This document shows positions 1 to 8,211 of a stretch of 64,000 nucleotides of DNA, piece by piece (the first letter of the stretch is position 1; every line of letters begins with the position of its first letter). This DNA comes from Paraburkholderia ribeironis. GTDB lineage: Bacteria; Pseudomonadota; Gammaproteobacteria; Burkholderiales; Burkholderiaceae. Location: contig NZ_CYGX02000095.1 in the NCBI RefSeq assembly GCF_900019265.1, positions 28,248-92,247 of the forward strand. The letters are read 5' to 3'. A program made the translations under genes and the position numbers. Below the pieces are notes generated by a model. It ran no database searches and was not told the DNA's origin. It saw only the letters and a program-made list of their open reading frames with translations.

Positions 1-2
1 CG

Positions 3-806
3 CTCGCGCGTCATCCCGGCATCGATCACATTTCGTTCACCGGCTCGCCCGAAACCGGCAAGCTGGTCACGCAGATGGCCGCCGAGAATCACGTGCCGGT
101 CACGCTGGAACTGGGCGGCAAGTCGCCGCAAATCGTCTTCGCCGACGCGGACCTCGACGCGGCGCTGCCCGTGCTGGTGTCGGCGATCGTGCAGAACGCC
201 GGGCAGACCTGTTCGGCGGGCAGCCGCGTGCTGATCGAGCGGGCCATCTATGAACCTTTACTCGACCGGCTGGGTAACGCGTTCCAGGCGCTGCGCGTCG
301 GGCCGTCGCATGCCGACCTCGACTGCGGGCCGCTCATCAACGCGAAGCAACAGCAGCGCGTGTGGGACTTCCTCTCCGACGCGCAGCACGACGGCATCGC
401 GATGGCGGCACACGGCGAAGTGATTCCCGAAGCGCCGGAGAGCGGCTTCTATCAGGCGCCCACGCTGCTGCGCGACGTGCCCGCCGGCCATCGCCTCGCG
501 TGCGACGAAGTGTTCGGGCCAGTGCTCGCCGCCATGTCCTTCAGCGACGAAGACGAAGCGCTCGCGCTCGCCAACGGCACGCAGTACGGCCTCGTAGCCG
601 GCATCTGGACGCGCGACGGCGCGCGCCAGATGCGTCTCGCGCGGCGTGTGCGCTCCGGCCAGGTGTTCATTAACAACTATGGCGCGGGCGGCGGCGTCGA
701 ATTGCCGTTCGGCGGCGTCAGGCATTCGGGCCACGGGCGCGAAAAAGGTTTCGAAGCGCTGTACGGCTTCACCGTGCTGAAGACCATCGCGATCCGGCAT
801 GGCTAG
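3..806 (+). CDS. Aldehyde dehydrogenase family protein (5' truncated by window edge)
   Basis: NAD(P)-dependent aldehyde dehydrogenase, C-terminal two thirds. The frame is open from the first bases, so the gene starts outside the window. The segment FTGSPETGK lies in the cofactor-binding fold. LELGGKSP holds the general-base Glu (codon near 108) and GQTCSAGSR holds the nucleophilic Cys (codon near 210), so the catalytic residues are intact. The C-terminus keeps the EVFGP and LPFGGVRHSGHGREKG blocks typical of the family. It sits 74 bp upstream of a short-chain dehydrogenase on the same strand, with an MFS permease beyond, which suggests a small catabolic operon. The substrate cannot be read from the sequence. 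Confidence 0.95.
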   Translation, partial: LARHPGIDHISFTGSPETGKLVTQMAAENHVPVTLELGGKSPQIVFADADLDAALPVLVSAIVQNAGQTCSAGSRVLIERAIYEPLLDRLGNAFQALRVGPSHADLDCGPLINAKQQQRVWDFLSDAQHDGIAMAAHGEVIPEAPESGFYQAPTLLRDVPAGHRLACDEVFGPVLAAMSFSDEDEALALANGTQYGLVAGIWTRDGARQMRLARRVRSGQVFINNYGAGGGVELPFGGVRHSGHGREKGFEALYGFTVLKTIAIRHG

Positions 807-880
807 CCGGTTGCGGGTTCGAGGCCGGCACGCATCACCATTCAGTTGCAACACCGTCCACAACAAATAGCGGAGACATC

Positions 881-1639
881 ATGCGGTTGACAGGTAAAAC
901 AGCCATCGTCACGGGTGGCGGCTCGGGTTTCGGCGAAGGCATCGCGAAGACCTATGCGCGCGAAGGCGCGAACGTGGTGGTCAACGATCTGAATGGCGCG
1001 GCCGCCGAGCGCGTGGCAAGCGAGATCGCGCTAGCCGGCGGCAAGGCCATCGCGGTGCCCGGCAACGTGGCGCTACGCGATGACTGGCGCGCGTTGCGCG
1101 AGGCGGCGCTGGAAGATTTCGGCAGTGTGCAGATCGTGGTCAACAATGCCGGCACCACGCATCGCAACAAGCCGGTGCTGGAAGTGACGGAAGCCGAATT
1201 CGACCGCGTCTACGCGGTGAACGTGAAAAGCATCTACTGGAGCGTGCAGGAGTTCGTGCCGTATTTCCGCGAGCAAGGCGGCGGCAGCTTCGTCAATATC
1301 GCGTCGACGGCCGGCGTGCGGCCGCGGCCGGGGCTCGTCTGGTACAACGGCAGCAAGGGCGCGGTGATCATCGCGAGCAAGTCGCTCGCCGTCGAACTCG
1401 GTGCCGACCGGATTCGCGTGAACTGCGTGAATCCGGTGATCGGTGAAACGGCGTTGCTTTCCGAGTTCATGGGCGTCGAGGATACGCCGCAAAATCGCCA
1501 GCGCTTTCTCGCCGGCATTCCGCTCGGGCGCTTCTCGACCCCGCAGGACGTCGCCAACGCGGCGCTCTATCTGGCGTCCGACGAAGCGGAGTTCATCACC
1601 GGCGTGTGTCTCGAAGTGGACGGCGGGCGCTGCGTGTGA
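881..1639 (+). CDS. SDR-family oxidoreductase
   Basis: Classical short-chain dehydrogenase/reductase of 252 residues, the normal length for the family. The Rossmann motif TGGGSGFG is at residues 11-18, NNAG at 88-91, and the catalytic set is Asn114, Ser142, Tyr155 and Lys159 (YNGSK), so it should be active. Asp36 after the second strand suggests an NAD(H) preference (inference). The ATG is preceded by AGCGGAGACATC, a good ribosome site. It follows the aldehyde dehydrogenase closely, so an alcohol/aldehyde or sugar-acid oxidation pathway is plausible. The substrate is unknown. Confidence 0.93.
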   Translation: MRLTGKTAIVTGGGSGFGEGIAKTYAREGANVVVNDLNGAAAERVASEIALAGGKAIAVPGNVALRDDWRALREAALEDFGSVQIVVNNAGTTHRNKPVLEVTEAEFDRVYAVNVKSIYWSVQEFVPYFREQGGGSFVNIASTAGVRPRPGLVWYNGSKGAVIIASKSLAVELGADRIRVNCVNPVIGETALLSEFMGVEDTPQNRQRFLAGIPLGRFSTPQDVANAALYLASDEAEFITGVCLEVDGGRCV

Positions 1640-1710
1640 GCGCCGCGACGCGTTTGCAGCACCACTCGCGCAGGCGAGGGCCGCGTGCGGCTCTCGCCGA
1701 AGCCAGGGTC

Positions 1711-1848
<138 letters not shown>

Positions 1849-1964
1849 GAGGTCGATGCCGAAGTAAGTGTTTCCCCCCGGTATCGATTTGCCTGCAAAT
1901 GATCCCACACGGCTAGAATCGCTCGACAGCGGCACGTCAATTTCACAACAAAAGAGGAGACACG

Positions 1965-3284
1965 ATGGCTAGTCCCGCAGACCCGCTTCACCATCCCGGC
2001 GCAGGTGCGCCGCCTTCCACCTTCGAAGAGGCGACCTACCGCAAGGTCAGCTGGCGGCTCGCGCCGTTCCTGATGCTCTGCTACGTGGTCGCGTATCTGG
2101 ACCGCGTGAACGTCGGCTTCGCCAAGCTGCAAATGACCAGCGACCTCGGCTTGAGCGATGCGGTGTATGGCTTCGGCGCGGGGATTTTCTTCATCGGCTA
2201 TTTCATCTTCGAGATTCCGAGCAACGTGATCCTGCACAAGGTGGGCGCACGCGTGTGGATCGCGCGGATCATGGTGTCGTGGGGCGTGATTTCGATGCTG
2301 ACCATGTTCGTCACCACGCCGACCATGTTCTACGTGATGCGCTTTCTGCTCGGTCTCGCCGAGGCGGGTTTCTTCCCCGGCATCATCCTGTATCTCACCT
2401 ACTGGTATCCGGCGCACCGGCGCGGCCGCATGACCACCTGGTTCATGACGGCGATCGCGCTGTCGGGCGTGATCGGCGGGCCGCTGTCGGGCTATATCCT
2501 GAAGAGCTTCAACGACCTCAACGGCTGGCATGGCTGGCAGTGGCTGTTCCTGCTCGAAGGGATTCCATCGGTGATCGTCGGGATCATGGTGTTCCTGATG
2601 CTCGACGACCGCATCGCGAACGCCAAATGGCTCACCAGGGAAGAGCAGCAATTGCTCGAAAGCCAGGTGTCGGCCGAAGAAGCCACCAAGCACGATATGC
2701 CGATCCGCCAGGTACTCACGAGCGGCCGCGTGCTGATGCTTTCGCTCACGTACTTCTCGTTCGTGATGGGTCTGTACGGCGTGAGCTTCTGGCTGCCGAC
2801 CATCATCAAGGCGACCGGCGTCACCGACGCGTTCATGATCGGCCTGCTGTCCGCGATCCCATTCGCGGCGGCGGTGGTGGCGATGGTGTTCGTCGCGCGC
2901 AGCGCGGACCGCACGCGCGAGCGGCGCTGGCATATCGCGTTGCCCGCGTTCGCAGGTGCGGTCGGCCTCGTGCTGTCCGTGGTGTGGGCGCAGAGCACGG
3001 TGCTGGCGATGGCCTCGCTCACGCTCGCGACCATGGGCATTCTGACTACGCTGCCGCTGTTCTGGAGCCTGCCCACGGCGATCCTTGCCGGCACGGGCGC
3101 GGCCGCCGGTATCGCGATGATCAATTCGATCGGCAACCTGGCGGGCTTTCTGAGCCCCTACGCGGTGGGTTGGCTCAAGCAGGCGACCGCCGCGAACGAC
3201 TCCGGCATGTACATGCTGGCGGCGTTCATGGTGCTAGGCGGCCTGCTCGCGATCAGCGTACCGGCGCGAATCGTCAACAGGTGA
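1965..3284 (+). CDS. MFS transporter, anion:cation symporter (ACS) type
   Basis: Twelve-helix major facilitator of 439 residues in the inner membrane. The N-terminus LAPFLMLCYVVAYLDRVNVGFA is the hallmark of the ACS subfamily (tartrate, phthalate, glucarate and hydroxyphenylacetate permeases), which import organic anions with protons. A cytoplasmic central loop follows helix 6 at about residues 210-250. The ATG is preceded by AAAAGAGGAGACACG, a strong ribosome site. It lies downstream of an aldehyde dehydrogenase and an SDR on the same strand, so it probably imports their substrate. The anion cannot be named. Confidence 0.9.
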   Translation: MASPADPLHHPGAGAPPSTFEEATYRKVSWRLAPFLMLCYVVAYLDRVNVGFAKLQMTSDLGLSDAVYGFGAGIFFIGYFIFEIPSNVILHKVGARVWIARIMVSWGVISMLTMFVTTPTMFYVMRFLLGLAEAGFFPGIILYLTYWYPAHRRGRMTTWFMTAIALSGVIGGPLSGYILKSFNDLNGWHGWQWLFLLEGIPSVIVGIMVFLMLDDRIANAKWLTREEQQLLESQVSAEEATKHDMPIRQVLTSGRVLMLSLTYFSFVMGLYGVSFWLPTIIKATGVTDAFMIGLLSAIPFAAAVVAMVFVARSADRTRERRWHIALPAFAGAVGLVLSVVWAQSTVLAMASLTLATMGILTTLPLFWSLPTAILAGTGAAAGIAMINSIGNLAGFLSPYAVGWLKQATAANDSGMYMLAAFMVLGGLLAISVPARIVNR

Positions 3285-3334
3285 AGCGGTGCGCCGCCTG
3301 AGATCGGGCGGCGCGCGCCCGCGAACGTCGCGAA

Positions 3335-3398
3335 CGCGGCAACGCGGCAACGCGGCAACGCAGCAACGCAGCAACGCAGCAACGCAGCAACGCAGCAG
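3335..3398. repeat. Octanucleotide tandem array, 8 units
   Basis: Eight consecutive 8-bp units: CGCGGCAA three times, CGCAGCAA four times, then CGCAGCAG. It lies between the permease stop codon and the shared terminator. It is noncoding as far as I can see, since an 8-bp unit would shift frame at each copy. Confidence 0.93.
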
Positions 3399-3463
3399 CG
3401 TGTCAGGTTAAGGCTCGGGATGCATCGCGCACGCCCGAATCTTCACGCGCCACACGTGTCAAC

Positions 3464-3502
3464 AAAAAAAGCCCCGAGCGTCTCGTAACGCCGGGGCTTT
3501 TT
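3464..3502. terminator. Bidirectional rho-independent terminator
   Basis: A GCCCCG/CGGGGC stem is flanked by an A-run on the left and a T-run on the right. It separates the convergent MFS gene (plus) and hemY (minus) and can stop transcription from both sides. Confidence 0.88.
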
Positions 3503-3566
3503 CGGTCTGCCCACCTATCGCGCGAACCACACGGCGCAGGGAGCCAACCGCAGCGTGCCAATATCG

Positions 3567-4757
3567 TCACACCACGTTCATCGCCAGCGCGCTTTCGCGA
3601 TAGTGCTGGCTCGCCTTGTCCGCATCGCCGAGCTGCTCGTGCAAACGCGCCAATGCACGATGCGAGCGGATTCTGAGCGTCTCATTGTCGGCCAGCTTCA
3701 GCGCACGTTCGAGGAACGATTGCGCCTTGCCCCACAACTGCTGATGCAGGCACAAGCGACCCAGCGTGAACATCAGGTCCGCATCTTCCGGACGATCCTT
3801 CTGCCATGCCTCGGCCTTCTGGATCAACGGCAGCGCGTCGCCCGCGGCCGTATCCGGATAGCGGCGCAAGAGGCGCGCGTCCCAGTTCTGCGCAAGCGCT
3901 TCCTCGACGATCTTGCGCGCTTCCTGCGGACGATTCAGCGCCACCAGCAGTTCCGCGGCGAGGTCGGCGAGACGCGGCGAATGACGCTCGGTCGCCGACA
4001 GCGAGTTCCACATTTCCAGCAGCGCATCGGCGTTATGACGCCGGTCGCGCAGCAGATTCTCCGCCGCCAGTTGACGCAGGCGCACCGCCACCGCCGGATG
4101 GATCGCCTCGCGCTTTTCCAGCGTCTTGACGAGCTTGTGCACCTCGCCCCAGTTCTTCAATTGCTGTTGCGCACGCAACATGATCTGCTGCGCGTGAATG
4201 CGCCGCGCGCCCTGCGACTGCATTTCGGTCAGCGCGGTCAATGCGCCGTCGGCGTCGCGGCCGTCGGCGCGCATGTCGGCGGTGGCCATCAGGCGCGCGT
4301 CCTGCCAGTCGGCGCCGTCGATCTGCGCGAGCCATTCGTCGCGCCGCGCGTATTCACGCATGCGATGCGCGGCGGTGGCGGCGATCAGACCGGCCGCGCC
4401 CTTGTTGTCGACGTTCGCGAGCGCATCTTTCGCGGCCTTTTCCGCACGCGTGAAACGCCCCGCATACAGATTGCCGATCGCATCACGCAGCGCCGCGTGC
4501 GCCTTCGCGACGCGCGAGCGCGCACGGTACGCGGCCACGCGCTGCGGCATGCGCCAGATATTGCGGACGATGCGCAGCAGTGCGTACAGCAGGATGAACA
4601 GCACCACCAGCCCGACCACGAACAGATTCAACGACATGTCGACGCGGTACGGCGGATAGATCAGCAGCACCTGCCCCGTGTCGAAGCGCCCGACCACCGC
4701 CAGCGCCACCGCGATGGCGAACAGCAACGCAAGCCATAGAAGTCCCCGGATCGCCAT
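3567..4757 (-). CDS. hemY: HemY, TPR protein of the haem biosynthesis cluster
   Basis: HemY-type inner-membrane protein of 396 residues. Two hydrophobic segments lie near residues 4-23 and 43-65, and the motif YPPYRVDMSLN between them is typical of the family. The remainder is an alpha-helical TPR-like region in the cytoplasm. The proteobacterial HemY is linked by gene context to late porphyrin metabolism, with no established catalytic activity. It is distinct from the Gram-positive HemY coproporphyrinogen oxidase. It starts 2 bp after the hemDX stop codon, so it is the last gene of hemC-hemDX-hemY. Confidence 0.93.
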   Translation of the reverse strand: MAIRGLLWLALLFAIAVALAVVGRFDTGQVLLIYPPYRVDMSLNLFVVGLVVLFILLYALLRIVRNIWRMPQRVAAYRARSRVAKAHAALRDAIGNLYAGRFTRAEKAAKDALANVDNKGAAGLIAATAAHRMREYARRDEWLAQIDGADWQDARLMATADMRADGRDADGALTALTEMQSQGARRIHAQQIMLRAQQQLKNWGEVHKLVKTLEKREAIHPAVAVRLRQLAAENLLRDRRHNADALLEMWNSLSATERHSPRLADLAAELLVALNRPQEARKIVEEALAQNWDARLLRRYPDTAAGDALPLIQKAEAWQKDRPEDADLMFTLGRLCLHQQLWGKAQSFLERALKLADNETLRIRSHRALARLHEQLGDADKASQHYRESALAMNVV

Positions 4758-4759
4758 GA

Positions 4760-6790
4760 TTAACCTCGGCTCCGGTATTGATTGACGGCCTGCAGGCTCG
4801 TGTTCAGATTCGGCAGTTCGACCGCGGCCGAACCCGCATCCACCTGCTTGACCAGATCGACGACGGTCTGCGTCTCTTTCGACGCGTTGTCGAAGTAGCG
4901 TGTGAGCGAGGTCTGCGCCGCCTGCAGGTCGGACTTCAGCGTGGTCTGGTTGCGCGAGAGCAGCGCGACCCGCGCGGACAGCAGACGCAGCTTCAGGTTC
5001 TGACGCACGAAGTAGCCCTGGTCGGGCGTGACCAGCATCGCATCGGCGTTGTCGATGCGGCGCACCTGCACGAGGCTCGTCAACTGCTGGCCGACACCTG
5101 CCGTCACCTCATGCAGCCACACTTCCCAGCGCGGCTTGCCGGTAGCCGCGGCCACCTTCGCGGTGTCGGCCCATGTGGCCGCGTGCGGGGTGGCATGGGG
5201 GATCGGCGCTTCGCCCGCGAGCGGCAGGCTGTCGATGTGATCGATCGCGTCGTCGAGCTTGATGGCGAGACCCGTGAGGTCGGTGGAAGGCGCGGCCTTC
5301 AGCTTGTCGATGTCTTGTGCGATGGCCTTGCGAACCGCGACGGCCTGCGGGCTGTCCGAGGCGGCGAGGCGCGTATCCGCGCTTTGCAGCGCGAACAACG
5401 CGAGCTGCGTGTTGCCGGTGAGCTGCAACTGCTGGCTCGCGGCCGACAGCATCTGTCCGACTTCGGCGAGCGTCCAGTCGTCGCGATTGCGGGCAAGGTC
5501 CGCGTACTGCTGTTGCAGCGCCTGCTGCGCGGCTTGCGCATCGGCGAGCTTGCCTTCGAGTTGCGCGACCTGCGAATCGGACTGATGCACGGTGGCCAGC
5601 GCCTGCTCGGTCTTGATGCGCAGTTCGTTGGTCTGGGTGTCGTTGGCCTGCTGGCGTTGCGCGAGCCGCTGTTCGCTGCGCTCCACCTTGCGATTGAGCG
5701 CAAAGCCGCCGACGCCCGCCGCACCAGCAATGATCAGGACGACCAACCACAGCAGCGGTCCGCTCGCGCTGCGGCGCTTTTGCGCTTCGTACGGCGTGAA
5801 GGGTTGATTCGGCGGCAACGCGGTGGTCGCGGCTGGCTGGGGTGAAGCGTGCGTGGATGCGTTCGTTTCAGTCATGCGTGAATTAGCCGGTGAATGAGCC
5901 GGGTTGGACGGTACCGGTTGGACTACGGGCGGGACGGCGGCAAGCAGTGCGCGGACAATGCGCTCGTCGCCCGGGCCGGACACCGTCATCCTATCAAAAC
6001 CCAATGCCCGCGCGGTTTGCGCGATTCGGGGATGAGGTGTGACGAGGTTCGCGCGCTTGAGCTGCACGATCTCGTCGGCGGTCAGATGCTCCTGGGCGAG
6101 TTCGTGCAGATTGCGCACGCCTTCGGAACTGGTCAGCAGCCATGCGTGCGGCGCGCCGGCGAGCAGCGCATGCACGCGCGCCCAGCCGCGGATCGACGGC
6201 TCGGGCACGACGCGCCGATACGCGGCGACCGCTTCGACTTCGGCGCCCGCTTCGCGCAGACGGTCGGCGAGCCACTCGCGGCCGCCATCGCCGCGCACGA
6301 TCAGCACGCGCTTGCCGTCGAGACTCGCCGCGCCGAGCGAGGCGTCGAGCGCCGCGAAGAGGCCTTCGGAATCGAAGCCGGTTGCTTCGTCATCGGCGGC
6401 GCCTGATGCCGGGCTGATCACGCGATGCGCCGGCGCGGCGACGCCGTGGCGCGCGAGCGCCTGCACGCTGCCCGGCCCGACCACGCCGATCGGCAACGCA
6501 TGCGGCCAGATGCCCTGGTGGCGGGCGAAGGCGTGGTCGACCGCATTCGGCGACACGAACACGACGAGCGCATAGCGCTCCAGCGAAGCCAACGCAGCGC
6601 GCAACGGCGCGTCATCGGCGACGGGCGCGATCTCGATCAGCGGGAACTCGAGCGTGGCGAGGCCGGCAGCGTCGAGTTGCCTGATGAGCTCGCTCGACTG
6701 ACCGGCCGGTCGCGTAATCACGACCGTGAACGCCGCCTCGCGCGACGCTGTGGCGGACGAAGCCGCGTGACCTGGGATGTCGGCCGCCAT
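4760..6790 (-). CDS. hemDX: Fused uroporphyrinogen-III synthase / HemX
   Basis: Bifunctional protein of about 676 residues. Residues ~20-265 are HemD: VVITRPAGQS at the N-terminus, FVSPNAV and LLTSSEGV mark the two-domain fold that cyclises hydroxymethylbilane with inversion of ring D. A proline-rich linker leads to a single membrane helix (LLWLVVLIIAGAAGVGGFAL), then a coiled-coil HemX region rich in Gln and Ala. In many proteobacteria hemD and hemX are separate genes; fusion is common in Burkholderia and anchors the synthase to the inner membrane. Start choice: GTG at 6,793 and ATG at 6,790 are adjacent. The ATG gives a TGATG overlap with the hemC stop, so coupled translation is likely either way. 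Confidence 0.92.
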   Translation of the reverse strand: MAADIPGHAASSATASREAAFTVVITRPAGQSSELIRQLDAAGLATLEFPLIEIAPVADDAPLRAALASLERYALVVFVSPNAVDHAFARHQGIWPHALPIGVVGPGSVQALARHGVAAPAHRVISPASGAADDEATGFDSEGLFAALDASLGAASLDGKRVLIVRGDGGREWLADRLREAGAEVEAVAAYRRVVPEPSIRGWARVHALLAGAPHAWLLTSSEGVRNLHELAQEHLTADEIVQLKRANLVTPHPRIAQTARALGFDRMTVSGPGDERIVRALLAAVPPVVQPVPSNPAHSPANSRMTETNASTHASPQPAATTALPPNQPFTPYEAQKRRSASGPLLWLVVLIIAGAAGVGGFALNRKVERSEQRLAQRQQANDTQTNELRIKTEQALATVHQSDSQVAQLEGKLADAQAAQQALQQQYADLARNRDDWTLAEVGQMLSAASQQLQLTGNTQLALFALQSADTRLAASDSPQAVAVRKAIAQDIDKLKAAPSTDLTGLAIKLDDAIDHIDSLPLAGEAPIPHATPHAATWADTAKVAAATGKPRWEVWLHEVTAGVGQQLTSLVQVRRIDNADAMLVTPDQGYFVRQNLKLRLLSARVALLSRNQTTLKSDLQAAQTSLTRYFDNASKETQTVVDLVKQVDAGSAAVELPNLNTSLQAVNQYRSRG

Positions 6791-7818
6791 CACTCGCCGG
6801 ACGCCGCGCTGTCCGCCGCCGCACTCCCGCGCGACGCGTCGGCGGGGTCGGCGGGACCACTGGCGGTGCTGAGCGCACGCACGATGTCGAGCGCGCCCTG
6901 CTGTTCGAGCGCGCTCGCCACTTGCTGGCCCAGCGCGAGCGCGTGCTCGATCGTGGGCGCGGGCGCCGAGGCCTGCGCGCTCAGCACGCGCTGCCCATCA
7001 GGCGTCGCGACGATGCCGCGCAGATGCAGCGCGCCGTCATGCCAGCTCGCATACGCGGCGAGCGGCACCTCGCAACTGCCGCCGAGCGCACGCGACACCA
7101 TGCGTTCCGCTTCGACGGCCGCGGCCGTGTGTGCGTGATGCAGCGGCGCGAGCCACGCGGCGAGGTCTGCGCGATCGGCGCGAATCTCGATGCCGAGCGC
7201 GCCCTGCCCCGCCGCCGGCAAGCTGTCTTGCGGATCGAGCAAGGCGCGGATGCGCTCGCCCAAACCCAAACGCTTGAGCCCGGCGGCGGCGAGAATGATC
7301 GCCGCGTAGTCGCCCCGATCGAGTTTCGCCAGACGCGTATCCAGATTGCCACGCAACGGCCGCACCTCGAGGTGCGGGTATCGCATGCGCAGCATCGCCT
7401 CACGACGCAAACTCGAGGTGCCGACCACGGCGCCCGCCGGCAACGCGGCAAGCGAGTCGTACTGATTGGACACCAGCGCGTCGCGCGGATCTTCGCGCTC
7501 CATGATCGCAGTCAGCGCGAAGCCCGCGGGCAATTCCATCGGCACGTCCTTCAGGGAGTGCACGGCGAGGTCGGCGCGGCCATCGGCCAGCGCGGCTTCC
7601 AGTTCCTTGACGAAGAGGCCTTTGCCACCGACCTTCGACAGCGTGCGATCGAGAATTTGATCGCCGCGTGTTGTCATTCCGAGAATTTTTACGTCACAAG
7701 ATGGATATAATTTGTGCAGCGCACATTGCACATGCTCCGCTTGCCACATGGCCAGGCGGCTTTCTCGCGACGCAATCACAAGCGTGTGGGGTGGCGTCGA
7801 AAACGTCTCGGTGTTCAT
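6790..7818 (-). CDS. hemC: Porphobilinogen deaminase (hydroxymethylbilane synthase)
   Basis: Joins four porphobilinogens into hydroxymethylbilane in the cytoplasm, feeding HemD encoded next. The start MNTETFSTPP was chosen because the family fold begins at LVIASRESRLAMWQ. The open frame continues upstream without further homology. Asp91 in HSLKDVP is the catalytic Asp, and Cys249 in GGSCEVPLAAY carries the dipyrromethane cofactor. PLRGNLDTRLAK is the substrate-binding arginine region. At 342 residues it is slightly longer than the usual ~310, owing to an Ala/Ser-rich C-terminal tail. First gene of the haem cluster, divergent from ppc. Confidence 0.96.
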   Translation of the reverse strand: MNTETFSTPPHTLVIASRESRLAMWQAEHVQCALHKLYPSCDVKILGMTTRGDQILDRTLSKVGGKGLFVKELEAALADGRADLAVHSLKDVPMELPAGFALTAIMEREDPRDALVSNQYDSLAALPAGAVVGTSSLRREAMLRMRYPHLEVRPLRGNLDTRLAKLDRGDYAAIILAAAGLKRLGLGERIRALLDPQDSLPAAGQGALGIEIRADRADLAAWLAPLHHAHTAAAVEAERMVSRALGGSCEVPLAAYASWHDGALHLRGIVATPDGQRVLSAQASAPAPTIEHALALGQQVASALEQQGALDIVRALSTASGPADPADASRGSAAADSAASGE

Positions 7819-8211
7819 TAGCTTGCTGATCGAATGACGGGATGTAATAACAATCAATGTTAGCACGCGCCCTTGTGTCCCAAGGCACAGCGAGGCGCCG
7901 TGCCGGCGCGGTATCGATGGAGGAGATGGGCTTCGCGCGACGCGCGCCGGCCCCATCCCGGCTTGTTCACGCACGGTCGTTCGCGCACCGGGGCGTGGCA
8001 TGCGGGATGATGCAATGCGGCGTGACTGCGTCGCCTGCTCGCGTGCACGCGGCACATCCCGTGCGCATCCGCGGCCCCCTCTCCGGCGTCACGCCATCGG
8101 CCCATGCCGTTTCGCGCAGTTCACGTTTCACTTCACGTTGCAGTTCGTAGTGCAGTTCCGCAGTAGCAGTTCATCACTCAACAGACCCTGGCTTCCCTGA
8201 GGAAACCCATC
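7819..8211. other. Divergent intergenic region hemC/ppc
   Basis: 393 bp between the divergent hemC and ppc starts. It must carry both promoters, but I see no clear -35/-10 pair. Four copies of GCAGTTC or CAGTTC occur between about 8,117 and 8,171, just before ppc, with no obvious symmetry. No convincing small gene. Confidence 0.5.
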
